Shown here in pieces: positions 23,779 to 36,593 of a stretch of DNA of 64,000 bases (the first letter of the stretch is position 1; every line of letters begins with the position of its first letter). A program made the position numbers and the translations under genes. Source of the stretch: Pseudisothecium myosuroides (Eukaryota; Streptophyta; Bryopsida; Hypnales; Lembophyllaceae); NCBI GenBank assembly GCA_951799445.1, contig OX637295.1:23560001-23624000 (forward strand). The letters are read 5' to 3'. The notes below the pieces were generated by a model. It did no database searches. It worked only from the letters and a program-made list of their open reading frames with translations, and had not been told where the DNA came from.

Positions 23779-26700
23779 GCTATCTAGAAAGTGATGAGGT
23801 TCGCCGGTACGACTCGTTTAATGCTTTCGAAGAGATTTGCTCCATCGCGTCACAGCGTCAGGTTTGGGGCTTCGATCCCTTCTTGATTGGCATTTCAGAC
23901 CGTTTGCCTGAATATTAGGATTTTTTTATATTTGTGTAAAACTAATGTAGATGGTACAATTTGTTTTACTTTAAGCTTTTTAATCCAATATGGAGGATTG
24001 TGATTTTTCGGAGATTCGTACAGAGCTGCCGAGAGATCGCTTTCAGTGCAAGAGTCAAATCTGATGAGCTTTAAAATTTTATTACTTCGTCTGAATTCCT
24101 CATCCAGTTTTAAAGTAGGAGGTTGCAGTCTGCTATAAATTACTGTAGACAAGCTCATTTCCATTCAAAGATTAGTGGCCATAGACATTTTGCCAAGTTA
24201 TATTACCTTGCTAAAAAGTCCAACTAAGTTCATGAATAGATGAGCTTCTGTTGGTGACAGGAGTCAGTGTAGGAGATGGGATCAGGTCCTAGTAACGGTT
24301 TTAGTATCCTTTACTTTAATTTTGGAATTTGCAGTCGCTGGGAGCGTAGAAGAGTCTTCCCCGGAAAGTAATGACTCGTGATGTTTCAATGTCTAGGTGG
24401 ATTTTCTACTCCTGGGAGGAGACTTGTTTCACGAAAACAAGCCGTCGCGCTCCACCCTCGTGCGCACTATAGAAATTCTTCGTAAATATTGCATGAATGA
24501 CAAGCCCATTCAATTCCAAGTTGTCAGCGACCAGACCATCAACTTTGCCAATAAGTATCTTTCTCACTCGCAGTGCCACTTGCACGATTTTGTTTTGCAA
24601 ATGGTCTTTGGAAATGTCTAACGTACATCTTAAAAGATCCCCCGTTAGATTGACAATGTTATTACTGGTGCATTAATCTAGAGGACATTAGATCAATATC
24701 ATAATGATATTAAAATGTCAAGTTTATGTTGACTTAATGTTAACTTACTACTTTCCAATGTAGTGTCAAGTCACTCTAAATGGTACTAACATCACACTAA
24801 CATTGTGTTAACACCATTTGTATTACACTAACATAAACTGAAGTCAACATGAGGGTTGTGTGAATCTAATGGCTACTACTAAAGTAACATTAAGAACTTT
24901 TTCAATCTGATGGAGGGACTCCTCTGGAATGAGAGTCACTATTTCTTTGTTTTCCTACCATCTCCTTTGTAGTTGTGTGGTTCATGGTGGCATCTCAATC
25001 CTTGGGAGAGATGCAGCAATTAGTTTTGTTTTTTCTTGCTTAAGATTTGTGATATTGGTTATCATATCTACACATCATTGAAATGACCTGACAAATGGGA
25101 ATTATTAATTGTTGACGAGATTATTGATCTACTATGCATAATTAAAGAAAGAATGTAATGGATCCAATATGATCATTGTGTGCTGGTGATGTATCAGATT
25201 TGGACTTGTCAACTATGAAGATCCGAACTTTAACGTGGGTCTGCCGGTTTTCACTATTCATGGCAACCATGACGATCCAGCTGGTGTGGTAGGTTCAGTT
25301 TTCTATCCACAGAACTTGTTTCCCTTTAAATTCTCTCGTTAGAATTTCTCTTCACGTGTCCTTGCTTTGACCTAATCCAGTAATGTTGATTGTACTCGAC
25401 ATGCCTATATTCTTTAGTATACCTATTCTATTCTGATGCATATCTTGCCCTGTGGTTGCAGGATAATTTGTCTGCAATTGATATCCTGGCAGCCTGCAAT
25501 CTTGTTAATTACTTTGGAAAAGTTGCGCTTGGTGGTAGTGGCGTAGGTAACATTACCTTGCATCCGATCTTATTGCGAAAGGTGAGCTGCAGACTTTTGC
25601 AGTCCTACTCCTGTGCCATGTATGCAGTTGCCCCGGTTGATGTGTGATGTTGATCAAAGTCTGCATTACGATTTGCTCACAGTTACATTTTGTGTTCAGG
25701 GCTCCACAAATGTTGCCCTCTATGGCCTTGGAAACATTCGAGATGAGCGCCTCAATCGTATGTTTCAGGTGAGTTAAGTTCTATAGAGAGTTGTTGTTTG
25801 AATTATATACCTGTAAATCAGGATCATTCATCTATTTCGCTCATCTAGTTCTTGTTGCAAATTTAGAAAGTTGCATGTTCTCTGTCACAGATGTCAGTTT
25901 GTCTGTGGATCAATTTGAATTAGTTCTTGCACAAAAGTTGGTGTGTTTATTTTTGACAGCTGATTCACTCAGCTAACTTCAACCGCCTTTGGTTCAGTGC
26001 AGACTCCACATGCTGTGCAATGGATTCGTCCTGAAGGCACTGAAGATTGTCCTACTTCGGACTGGTTCAACATTTTTGTTCTGCATCAAAATAGGTAAGA
26101 AAATCTACCTCTTCCTGTTTGAGCATACATTTTATCCTCAATCCTGCATTCAGACCATTGTGTTTATCTGCTGTGGGGGGACGCTGTTTTCGTGCAGGGT
26201 AAAGGCCAATCCAAAGAATGCTATCAATGAGCATATGCTGGCCAAGTTTTTGGATTTTGTGATATGGGGCCATGAACACGAGTGCCTCGTGGATCCACAG
26301 GTACACTTATTATCTCATGTCGGACTATTGAGATCGTCGGTCCTATCATAAAGATTTAGAAGATTGGATGTTTTTTTCAGTTTATTTCTATTTGTACCGA
26401 CGAGTTCAGGTGCTCCATTATTGAGAAATGTCCAATCGTTCGCTTTTGAACAGGTGCAATTTACCATTCTAGCCGGTTATTAGCCAATTCGTTACTGTTT
26501 CAGCAGCAGCGGCCAGGGTGTTAGTTTTTGAACGTTGTGGTAGCGTGCAGGAAGTATTGGGAATGGATTTTCATATCACACAACCTGGGTCGTCTGTCGC
26601 CACCTCGCTTATTGATGGAGAGTCTAAAGCTAAGCATGTTCTTCTCTTAGAAATCAAGGTACATGGTAGTGGTGGTTTATCATCATTTTCTAGGAGTTCA

Positions 26701-29700
26701 TAAATCTTTATTGCCTCTTGCTTTTATTAATTTTTATTAGTAAAATGTGGAATATGCAATTTCAGATACCTCCGGCCTTGTGTTGGGGCTGCAGTTCATG
26801 AGAAATTTGTTGATGGGCTCCGTAGTAAGTCCTTTGGATACTGAACGCCGTGTGTGTACCGTGTTTGCTGCAGGGTAATCAGTACCGACCAACAAAGATT
26901 CCTCTTAAATCTGTGAGACCATTCAAATATAAAAATGTGAGTAGATGAGTTCTGTCATCGTCTTGTGAATTTGTCGAAGAGGTCTCAACATGTTTTTGAT
27001 TCTAAACTGGCCTTGGAATACTGGAATAAAATGCAAAGCGAGTACTTGAGAGTGCAGGATTTGTTCTTCTCAGCTGCTGTAGTGGCTTAGGCTGTCGGAT
27101 CTTAGTTCTTGATGATGGTGCTACATTAATTTCTAAGCAGCTGGTTATTTTGTTGCTTGCAGTCCTACAGAATAGTCGCTGTACGTGGTTTTCATTATTC
27201 TACAATGTCGAACACTTTACTATTCAGGAATAGAAAATGTTCTAATCTGCACGTGTGTTGGTAAGATACAGGTGTCTCTGCAGGATGCTGCTGATCTCGA
27301 CGCCAATGACCTAGCGGCAGTCTTGGAGTATCTCGGTAAAGTGGTGAGTCGAATATTCTATTTCTTTAAGATATGCCAACTTCTTATGTATTTTTTCACA
27401 AGTGCTAAATTAAGAGTCTGTTTTTAAGGTTCCGATCAGAGCTCTTTGCTTGCGTGACGGGATAATGAGAAATTTGTACTTATTCTGCTGGTAGGTGCAA
27501 GATCTGATAGCTGAAGCTGCTGCTGAGGATGTTCGCTCTGATCCCATGTTGCCATTAGTTCGTTTGAGGGTGAGTATTTTCATGACCACTTTTTTCTCAT
27601 TTTTCTGCTTTGACAAACTGAATGTTGAAATTCTTGATTCTGGGTATAGTAGGCCTGCAATGAACGTTTCTAAGTTGAAGAAGTTGGGTCTCTGATAATA
27701 TACTGCTGTTAAGGTTTTACTGGTGAGACATGTATGTTCTGCAATAATGTAATTGGTTTTTCTTGTTTGTTTCAGGTGGACTACACAGGCTTCACAACAA
27801 TCAATCCACAACGGTTTGGGCAGAAATTCGTTGGAAAGGTTGGTGATTTAGCCTTGTGTACGGATCAATTCGGTCGGCCATTTCTCATTGCTTTATTTTC
27901 CATATCACTGTCTATTGAATTGCATGGTACTATAACATCCACTTGAGCAGGATATTCTAAATTTCCTATTTCTTTTCAGGTGGCTAATCCCCATGATATT
28001 CTTCTTTTTACAAAAGCGCCGAAAAAGCGAGTAAATGCCGACGGTCTGGTTCTGCTCCTCTTAGGACTTTGAATTGAATTGTTCTAGATGCTATTTAATT
28101 AATAATAATTCTGCTGTTGCAAATATTTGGTAATGGACATTTTACAGAAATCTGTTGGCCATGCTAGACTGCAGAATGATGCTTCAAGTCTTAATCGAAA
28201 TAGTCGGTTGAGAGACTCCAGTTCTTGAGTATTTGCGACGATGAGTCGGTCTATGGAATATTGATTTGATGTGAAAATGTTATCGATCGAAAGCCCCTTC
28301 TGAAACGGTACTGATGTTTTGATCTTGGCCACCATTAGGACCACAGTAAAACTTACTTTGGATTACTGAATGATTACCACCTACTGGATGAGAAACTTAG
28401 TAGCTCATGCTTGTGGCTACTGTAGCTGGTTCACGAACCTTTATGATTGGACGGATTCAGGTAAAATTGAAGAGGAAGAAAAACTGCGTCCTGAAGAGTT
28501 GAACCAACAGAATATTGAGGCTCTCCTGGCTGAGACCAACATGGTGAATCCTTACCTCTTCTGTGGCTCTTGGACTAACGTGACTGTTTCAACAATGTGG
28601 TTCACCTGTAACTCCTTTGTTTAATGGTACCACCTAAAAAGGATCTGCAGTCGTATCTTCATTATGGCTAATAATAGGGCAGATTCTTTTTTTATGTTGT
28701 TGGAAATGTCTGAAATGCTGTCATTTTGATACTTTTCTCGTGTTCATGTGGCAGAAAATGGAGATTCTGCCAATGTCAGAGTTAGGTTTGGCGCTGCACA
28801 AATTTGTGAACAAGGATGACAAGCTTGCGTTTACTGAGTGTCTTCAAGAAAACTTGGACGATACGCAGGTACATACTTGCTACAACTGCAAACATAGACG
28901 TTCAAGGGGGACAGCTCCATCACTTTTGGAACGGTTGCAGAATTCTACTTTTCGAGGCTGTTAGTCTGCGTGCTGGGTTTCGGCCAACAGCAGGACGTCC
29001 TGAGTCTGACAAAGGAGTTGGAATATCTCGCTTTTAAGTCGATTGGCGAATCCCTGAGTATTGATATTTTAGTGAGATGTTTGAGTTGCATTCAGAAGGT
29101 AATGACTTGAGTAGCAGATCTCTTAATCCAGTTCAGAAATTCAGTTTGAACTTCATAGTGCTGATTTATCACGGTGTTGGTGCAGACTAAGCTTGTGGAG
29201 GAAGCCCTTTCCGACAAACTGCAAGAGGACGATGTGGTTGTGAAAGTGACCGAACATATGCAGGTACACATTAATAACAATTTTTTGCGCCGTTAATTGT
29301 GAATTTTACGGTCCATTTCACTTTTGATCTTCCAGTGACTTCATTGACTCCATGCATTCAGCAATTGCATTCGTTCTTGCTAGATTTCATTGTTCTGTTG
29401 AAATCCACAGCAACGTGAGAAAGCAGCAATACCTAAATTTAAAGAGGCGTCATCTTCCACGCCTTCCAATGATAATCTTTCAGGGCTAGAGCAACGCACA
29501 TCTCAGGTACAGGTTTGCCAATAGCTCTCTTTGTGTTGATTTTCTTCTAGTAGTGACAATTTGCACCGTGCAGCATGACTAATGTTCAAACTTGCGTTTC
29601 TGCGGAGTGACGTTGGGATTTTTCAACATGTGGTGCAATGTGTTCAAGTATCTTCATCCTGGTTTTTGATATGTGAACCTTCTTCTAGGCGGGTTTAAGC

Positions 29701-32192
29701 AATTATGATGACGACGACAAACCTTTCAGCGACGACGATGTTCAGGGGACAACGACAGCAGCAGGAAAAAGAAAAGCTCCTGCCAAAAGAGCTGCGCCGC
29801 AGAAAGATAGCGCCCGTGGCCGAGGTCGAGGAAGAGGTCGAGGTCGAGGCTCACAAGGAGGTCTTACGCAGACAACTTTGAATGTAGTTGCAGCCCCTCG
29901 GCCTCCTAGAAGGTGAGCCTGAAATATGCTCTTTCTGCTCCTGAAATTTCATGGTACAATTGTCCATGAATGCGGATTCAACTGTGGATCGATTCATTAC
30001 GATATTTTCCCCCAAGTATCTAATGCCCGCTTCCGTATGAGTTGAGAAATGTCATTTAGGGATCTTCAAGGTAACAAAATGTGCCTATATTATGCCCCAA
30101 CAATTTTTAGTGATCGAAATATCTTTGAAGGTTAATTTAATCTACTATTGGCTTCCAATGTGGACCTTCTATTTTTAGATTGGGCACTTGGTGGTAAGGG
30201 CTGGTATGGTTGATGCGGGTGTGGGTAATATTCTGAAGCAATCTAATCTTCTAGTCTTGAAACTATTTTGTGTTACATGTCCTCAATTAGCTGGTCAATA
30301 ACAAACTGGGATAAGATAAAAGCGGATCATCATAAGATTAGTCTGTTGAGTCGAGAATGATTGAGGTATTTCAGAGTACTATACCTCAGTAAGAATGCCC
30401 TGCTGCTAAAGCTTTTCTTCGGCACCTGATGTAATGAAAGTCTATTTATCGTGGTTGCATTTGCAAACCAGCATACATGACGGTAGTGGCTTGAAGAGTT
30501 GTGGATATTTTTATCTAGGTTCAGAGTTTTACTGTCGAAAATACCTCGTAGTGTAATTTCTGTTGTTATTAATTTCTGTCAAAAATACTCTGGTTTTGCG
30601 TACAGACCTGCTGCTGCTTCAAGGATGAAAATTGTCAGCGATGATGAGAGTTCTGAACCAGACGAGGACAATGACGAGGACAGTGACGAGGAGGTCGAGG
30701 AACCAGCACCTAAAATTGTAAGTAGAGAACTGCTGCAGCACAGACCATCGCATACCACTTAACAGAATGCGGATTGTCAATTGTTGTTTGTAAATTGAAT
30801 CAGAGTTTTGTGGTTCAATTTGCAGAAGAGAACATCCACAAAAGCATCCCCGAGGGGAAGGAAAAGTGCTCTTCCTGCTTCTAAACGAGGAGCAGGATCC
30901 AGCGCCAGGGGTGCACGTAGTACTTATATTGATGACGATGTGGAGGATGAGGACGATGATGATGATGCTGGCCCAAAGAAAGTAACACCGACACCATCAT
31001 CTCAAGTAAGTCTCCTTGCTCTCTATCGTAATATAATAATTTGATTTTGTAAAATTAGATTGTTTCAAGGAGTTTTATACAACATCATAGAAAGATGATA
31101 TGCATGATACAATTGGAATGGGAGACATTGCCATGATTCTTAAGAAGACCTCCCTAAGATCACCTATTTGTACCTAATTGCAAGTTGCCTCCTATCTATA
31201 AGTTGTAGTTGACAATCTTCCAACAATGAAATCAAATGAAATGAACGGGGAGGTTTGCCCATGATTGACCAACCTAGTTGCCGTATCCCTTTTGTGCATC
31301 TCCATACGATTGATGTCCAAAAATCTCTGAAATGTCTAATTTTACCCAAAGCCAATTAAATGGTCTTGATAAGATTTAACTTGCTAGGGCCGAAATGGCC
31401 AATAGTGGCCGATTTCCATATCTACAGGAGTTGAAAGAAACCATCAGAAAGCTTTAAGGAAGGTATCAACTTGCACCAATAGGAAAAGAGAATCATATAT
31501 TACTTTTTTGAGAAAATAATTTTTTTTTGGAACGTCACCAGAAATGACTAAAAGCATCCAAAAGTGGGGATTTGATTCATAGAGTGGGCACATAATGGTT
31601 AATATCACGAAAATGAGTCTGCACCATTCATCAGTACTCCTACTTATCGGAAATAGTTGTTGCATTCAGAAGCTAATGCTTATACACTAGTGTATTTCTA
31701 GTTGTGAATTAAGTTGTAGCCTCTCATTCTCGCTCTGCCTGGTCTTTCAGAAACGGTCCAGCTGGGGTTCCTTACGAGGGTGAGAGTTCAAGTACGCGAA
31801 ATATAATACCTGGAAGATTCAGGTTTTCTCGCCACAATTTTGGTCTTGGAGCATGACCTTGTGATAATCAAGTCCATGACCACCTACAATGAACTCCACG
31901 GGCACTACTGGATGTTGGAAATTGAGGATGCTGTGCTCAAGGAGAATCCACTTCCACGGCAGAAATTTTCAAGAGCATGGAATTGTTGTAACATTGACTC
32001 AGATGAGCATTTGGGCCTAAACCATCTTTCTCATCAACCAGATTGTGATTGACTAGGGTTCTCAACGGTTTTTACTGCCTGAAGTGCAGAGTTAATTTCA
32101 TCTGAAAATTTCAGCGGCTGCTTGGAGGTGCTCAGCGTGTTGGTCAGTTACTAGCGGAGATAGCCACTGTGACTAGCAGGTCCAACGAGTAA
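23219..32192 (+). CDS. MRE11: Double-strand break repair nuclease MRE11, 23 exons
   Basis: This is the nuclease subunit of the MRE11-RAD50-NBS1 complex. Coding exons: 23219-23220 (AT of ATG), 23726-23861, 24397-24554, 25198-25288, 25462-25581, 25700-25768, 26003-26094, 26198-26300, 26551-26658, 26874-26936, 27163-27180, 27272-27343, 27495-27569, 27776-27838, 27980-28043, 28461-28543, 28755-28868, 29186-29263, 29411-29506, 29689-29912, 30606-30717, 30826-31005, 32115-32192. The sum is 2199 nt, 732 aa, close to the Arabidopsis length (about 720). Phosphoesterase motifs are DCHVGY (15-20), [11 protein letters not shown] (53-63), GNHDDP (121-126), LHQNR (219-223) and GHEHE (247-251). The cap domain is followed by an RG-repeat tract (about 578-589) and an acidic tail. 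Every junction keeps frame. Less certain are the split start codon, the 18-nt exon, the acceptor of exon 12 (27272 or 27284) and the weak donor of exon 15 (GACG/GTCTGG). Confidence 0.92.
24637..24918. mobile_element. MITE-like inverted repeat in MRE11 intron 3
   Basis: The left end TCCCCCGTTAGATTGA pairs imperfectly with the complement of TCAATCTGATGGAGGGA at the right end. The interior has further inverted pieces (GTTATTACTGG and its complement-like partner). It explains much of the 643-bp intron. No clear target duplication. Confidence 0.5.
29913..30605 (+). other. MRE11 intron 20
   Basis: A 693-bp intron with donor GTGAGC and acceptor TACAG. I see no repeat or embedded RNA gene in it. Confidence 0.7.
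31006..32114 (+). other. MRE11 intron 22 (last intron)
   Basis: A 1.1-kb intron, donor GTAAGT, acceptor TTTCAG. It separates the acidic-tail exon from a last exon encoding 25 residues ([12 protein letters not shown]...) and the stop. No element was identified inside it. Confidence 0.7.
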
Positions 32193-32641
32193 GCCAGTTC
32201 TGCAGATGCACTTTGAAACTGCCTCGCAGTATGAGCCATCAGTATGAGAAATGTGAAATTGTGGTGGATGTGGGATTCTATGCTTAATCATTTTGGTTAG
32301 GTATGTTAATATTATCCACTCACAAATTCAGAAAATCTTCTTCCTTCTAGATTTAGTTCTTGCGCTTCAACTGTTTGTTCAAAATTTGGATTGAAAAAGA
32401 CTCAACGCGGTGAATATGTTTTACCAGTCGCTCAACCTCCAACAGACTCTTCTTTCATTTTGTTATGATGATGAAATCTCTACCAAGTAATAGTCTATTA
32501 ACATGTTTGGGTTGCAATTTCTGTGCTTTGTCAAATATATCATGTGTATATTTGGAAACAGTTATTTTCAGCATTTCTTATTCTTAAAGATTCTTGTTGT
32601 CTCTTTCATAAACCGTTTTCCAAAACTTTTAGATAATGGAG

Positions 32642-33288
32642 TTAACCCCTAAATGCCCAAGGCCTATTTTGAGTGACTTGGAATTTGCTCTAAATTGAAC
32701 AAAATGCCAACATTTTGATAAGTTGTATCAATTTTTTTTAAATTGTAACCGTACCAATTCAAACTAGACATATTAGAGATCTCATAGAAGAAGAAAACAC
32801 AACAATATCACTTATAGAGTGAAAGATTATAATGTTTGACCATGAGGGTGTTAAAATTGCAAAAAACTTTTAACCCTCTTTTCACAAGTTGAATCTAAAA
32901 AAATGGTGACCAAAAAAATATGAGGTTAAAGAGCCTAACATGTATAACCCCAATCAATTTATGGCTTCTTAAAATCTACTCTATAGTTTTTTTAAATGAA
33001 TTTTGAATATGATTTTTGATCCAAGATCTAGTGTATTTGAGGCTCATTTCCAAGAGCTCTCAACACTACGGGAAGTCAAGATTGCAATGGGTACCCTTGC
33101 ACAAAATCTTCAATAGAAAAACCACTATTGATTATTTTCAAGATCGGATTTCTGATGCTAAAACTAGACTTCACAAAGAACTTTCCTAAAATATTAAACT
33201 ACTAAAAATAGCAACTTGGTTGAGTTTTGTTTGACTTCAAAGTTTTGCAAACACCAGATTTTGGTAGCCTTGGGCATTTAGGGGTTAA
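32642..33288. mobile_element. TTAA-flanked piggyBac-like MITE with 18-bp perfect TIR
   Basis: TTAA (32642-32645), then CCCCTAAATGCCCAAGGC. The right end is its exact complement GCCTTGGGCATTTAGGGG, then TTAA (33285-33288). Length is 647 bp with no coding capacity. It lies 450 bp downstream of the MRE11 stop. This is the cleanest member of the family in the window and defines its ends. Confidence 0.85.
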
Positions 33289-33328
33289 TCATGAAGTTAT
33301 GCAAAACCCATGTTTATGTGGTGCCTCT

Positions 33329-33756
33329 TTCAATACTTATTGTAGAAAGCATTTGAATTCTTACACTACTTGAATGTTTTTCAGAATGACAACAAAGCAT
33401 GGCTTACTCTACTTGATTTTTTTTGGAATGTCAACAAGGCATGCTGCATGCAATCTAATCATGTCGAGTTGGCTTCTTCCTAAATGGAGGTTTTGGTCCC
33501 ACCTTGCAAAAAGAGGGGATCAAATTCAAATGAACAACTCAAGTGGTGTAAGTTTGAATTTGATCCCCTCTTTTTGCAAAGATTGGACCAAAACCTCCAT
33601 TTAGGAAGAAGCCAACTCAACATGATTAGATTGCACGCAACATACCTTGTTGTCATTCCAAAAAAAATCAAGTAGAGTAAGTCATGCCTTGTTGTCATTT
33701 TGAAAAACATTCAAGTAGAGTAAGAATTCAAATGCTTTTTAGAATAAGTATTCAAA
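33329..33756. repeat. Long foldback hairpin, 428 bp
   Basis: The arms are each about 200 bp. The left arm runs from TTTCAATACTTATTGTAG to GGGGATCAAATTCAAA. The right arm is its reverse complement, with a loop near 33530-33550. Mismatches are few. It begins about 40 bp after the MITE at 32642-33288. Short frames here are by-products of the hairpin. Confidence 0.8.
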
Positions 33757-34032
33757 GGATTTCAATTTGCTTCCTAGAATAAGTATTGAATCGGGATTTT
33801 ATTATGGCTTTATATTTAATTCCAATGACCAAGGTAAATTTTTCAATGTAACTACATCCTTGTGCACTAGGGGCTTATTAGGAATAAATTTACAATGGAG
33901 ACAATGCACACATTGAAGTGATAGAATAGTTAACGACATGATTGACATGCAACATACATAACATTATTAACTAACCCTTGTGCTTCTTCCTTGGGAGATT
34001 GGGATAATCCTTCCCCAAATCCCTAGGGTGAA

Positions 34033-34100
34033 TTAACCCCTAAAAAAATTTGATAATTTAAGGCCAAATCTACTTTAAACTACTCATACTCAAAACAAGG

Positions 34101-34183
<83 letters not shown>

Positions 34184-34940
34184 CAATTAACAAATCCAAT
34201 TGTAGGATCCTTTTGTTAACTTGTTAGAATACACCCTCTTAAAATTTCAAAATAAGAAACCTTATTAATTGTAAGACTATAATGCTTATACTATAAGAAC
34301 CTTGTGTTTGTTGTGACGCACTTTTAGGTGACATCCACTTGTATTTTATGTTAAAAATAATGTCAACTACTTAACATCTTGATTCTTAAATATTTCATAT
34401 TCATGCTTGGAAAACATAGAAATAGAAAGAAATAGATAATGATTATAAAATATTAAATTGTTAAAAACTTAGTTATGTCAATACCAATGGTTGTAATGTT
34501 GTAATAAGCAATCCTACGATTTTATTTTATTTTCAAAATTATTGAAACTATTGAATAAAAAAAAGGATTGTACAAATTCCATAAATATCCATAAACTAAA
34601 ACCCTCATAATTCTCATCTTGTTCATCAAAATGGAATGATTCAAAGCTTTCTATATGTATATATATCTAAAAAAACTAATTTCAATATTTTTCCTTAAAA
34701 AAATGATTTTTTTAAGTTCCCCAACCTGTCCATGTTAGAGAAGAAATTGCATATCATACAATAACTTTTTCATTAACCATGTAGTCAAAAGTTATGAAAA
34801 CTGTTGCACTTTAAAGTTACTCTGCAATTGTATCTGTAAAAATTCCAAAAGAATCAAAATGAAAATTTCAATCTTAAATGGATGACTGAAAACACTATAT
34901 TGCCCAAAAAAAAATTGATATTTGATCCTATAGTGGCTAA
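34033..34940. mobile_element. Decayed TTAA-family MITE containing a (TA)n tract
   Basis: TTAA (34033-34036) is followed by CCCCTAAAAAAATTTG. The right part (34380-34940) aligns with the copy at 13919 (ATGGAATGATTCAAAGC, GTAGTCAAAAGTTATG, TTTGATCCTATAG). The right terminal TTAA has decayed to CTAA. Confidence 0.6.
34102..34180. repeat. (TA)n microsatellite, 79 bp
   Basis: Uninterrupted alternating TA inside the MITE at 34033-34940. Confidence 0.97.
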
Positions 34941-36593
34941 GTTTAATTTGCCTGGTGTCATTGACTAAACAAAGAGTGAACCAATGGATGGGTTTGTGAA
35001 TATAATAGCCATACTTCCAAATAGGGCCAAGAATTCGAAGTAATGGTCAACAAGTCATCAATGATATAAATTGACAATAGAATGAGAAGCAATCCTTTTT
35101 CTTTTACTTTCTCAGAAAGTACCAAGATGGCAGTCACTTAAAGTAAAATATTTCTACATTCATCCATCTTTTGGACCAAAAACACTTTTCAATCATATTC
35201 ATGCACTTTTAATCTAAATTTGGCAACTTCATCCACATTTTCAATAGAAATGGGAAATTTCTTGCAAAGAAAGAGTAGTTTTACGCAGCAGTGAGTAGCA
35301 AAAAGTAGACATTTATTTCGAAATGGTGCAATCTAGCCCCATGGTGCCGAAAGAAAAAGGGCTCTTGAGAAGCTGCCAAGTAATGGTCAACAAGCCATGA
35401 ACGACGTTTCTCAATGGACTGGCTATGAAGTTGCAACGCGAGGGCCTCCGGCTTTCTGAGGGACAAAAGGGGAGCAAAAGGGGAGCAAAAGGGGGAGCAA
35501 AAGAGTAACCCCCCGGCCAGAGTTCGTTAATAATAATGTTATGAAAGTTCATTCCATTCAGGACTCCTCATCCCTACAGTACAGATGATGGGACGTCCAT
35601 GATTGGTCTACACTCTACATACATTTCTTAGGGACAAGGACTCTTCTTTCTGACACTACAGTAAAGTTTCGAAATGCACTTTTGAGCGGAATTCATCTTG
35701 AGCACTGAACACGCATCCTGAACACTCAACCATTTCTCATTGCCCACTCTGTAATTGCACATTCTCTGAATATCTTAAGAATCTCTCAAGACTCCTCCAT
35801 GTCACTTGCCACACGTTACGCGTCGTTTGCCCTCTCAAGGTTTCGAGACCGACCATACTGGCTATTCATAATCTCATATTTGTGTACACCGACCATGATG
35901 ATAATAGCGCTCAAATTTGCTCGAACCTTCCCAGAAGAATCCCAGTTCATAGCACATACGCTGAACACTCTACAGGAAGTTCATGTAGTTCACGAGGTTT
36001 CATGACACTATTAAACAGCATTAAATATGGAAGATTTCTTAGGTACCCACCCGATGGTTAAGATCTTGCTGCAACCGCAGCTTGCGAAAGAAGATAGCTC
36101 AGAAAAACAGATCAAACCGTTTCGGGCATTCCAGACTTGTACGAACACAGACGATGAAGAAAACTCGTTACAGTCAGAGCTGCATAACGACCTGTCTTTC
36201 TAATCTTGTCAGAAGATTTCTCCACAAAACATACAATTCGGTTAGTACAAATGACGCACGCAACAGCCAGCAAAATGCACAGGGTCCATGCTGTCAGTTA
36301 CACCAGTCATATACAGCTGATAAACAGTGTCACTTAGACTAACAGTGCGACTAATTATAAAAATAACCGTAAGGTATGATACCACGCGTGCGACACGTTA
36401 TGCAGCCTCCTCAGTTCATTAGTGATCAAAACTGTAAAACATGGTAGTGTGTTCAAATCCCAGAAAAATTAACAAAATCGTGACATAAGATGCCTTTTCA
36501 GTTTCACTGAGAATCTGACAAATCCAGAAACTGATCCAATGCTTTATCTTCTCAAGACTTAAGAAGAAGCAGGACTTGTAAAAGTGCAACAGC
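34941..36593. other. Region 3' of eS10; GC rises from about 35280
   Basis: 34941-35280 is AT-rich. 35280-36420 has higher GC and several short frames on both strands, none recognisable. Three AAAAGGGGAGC-like units stand in tandem at about 35465-35503. The last few hundred bases are probably the eS10 3' UTR. A non-coding transcript or an unrecognised gene cannot be excluded. Confidence 0.35.
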
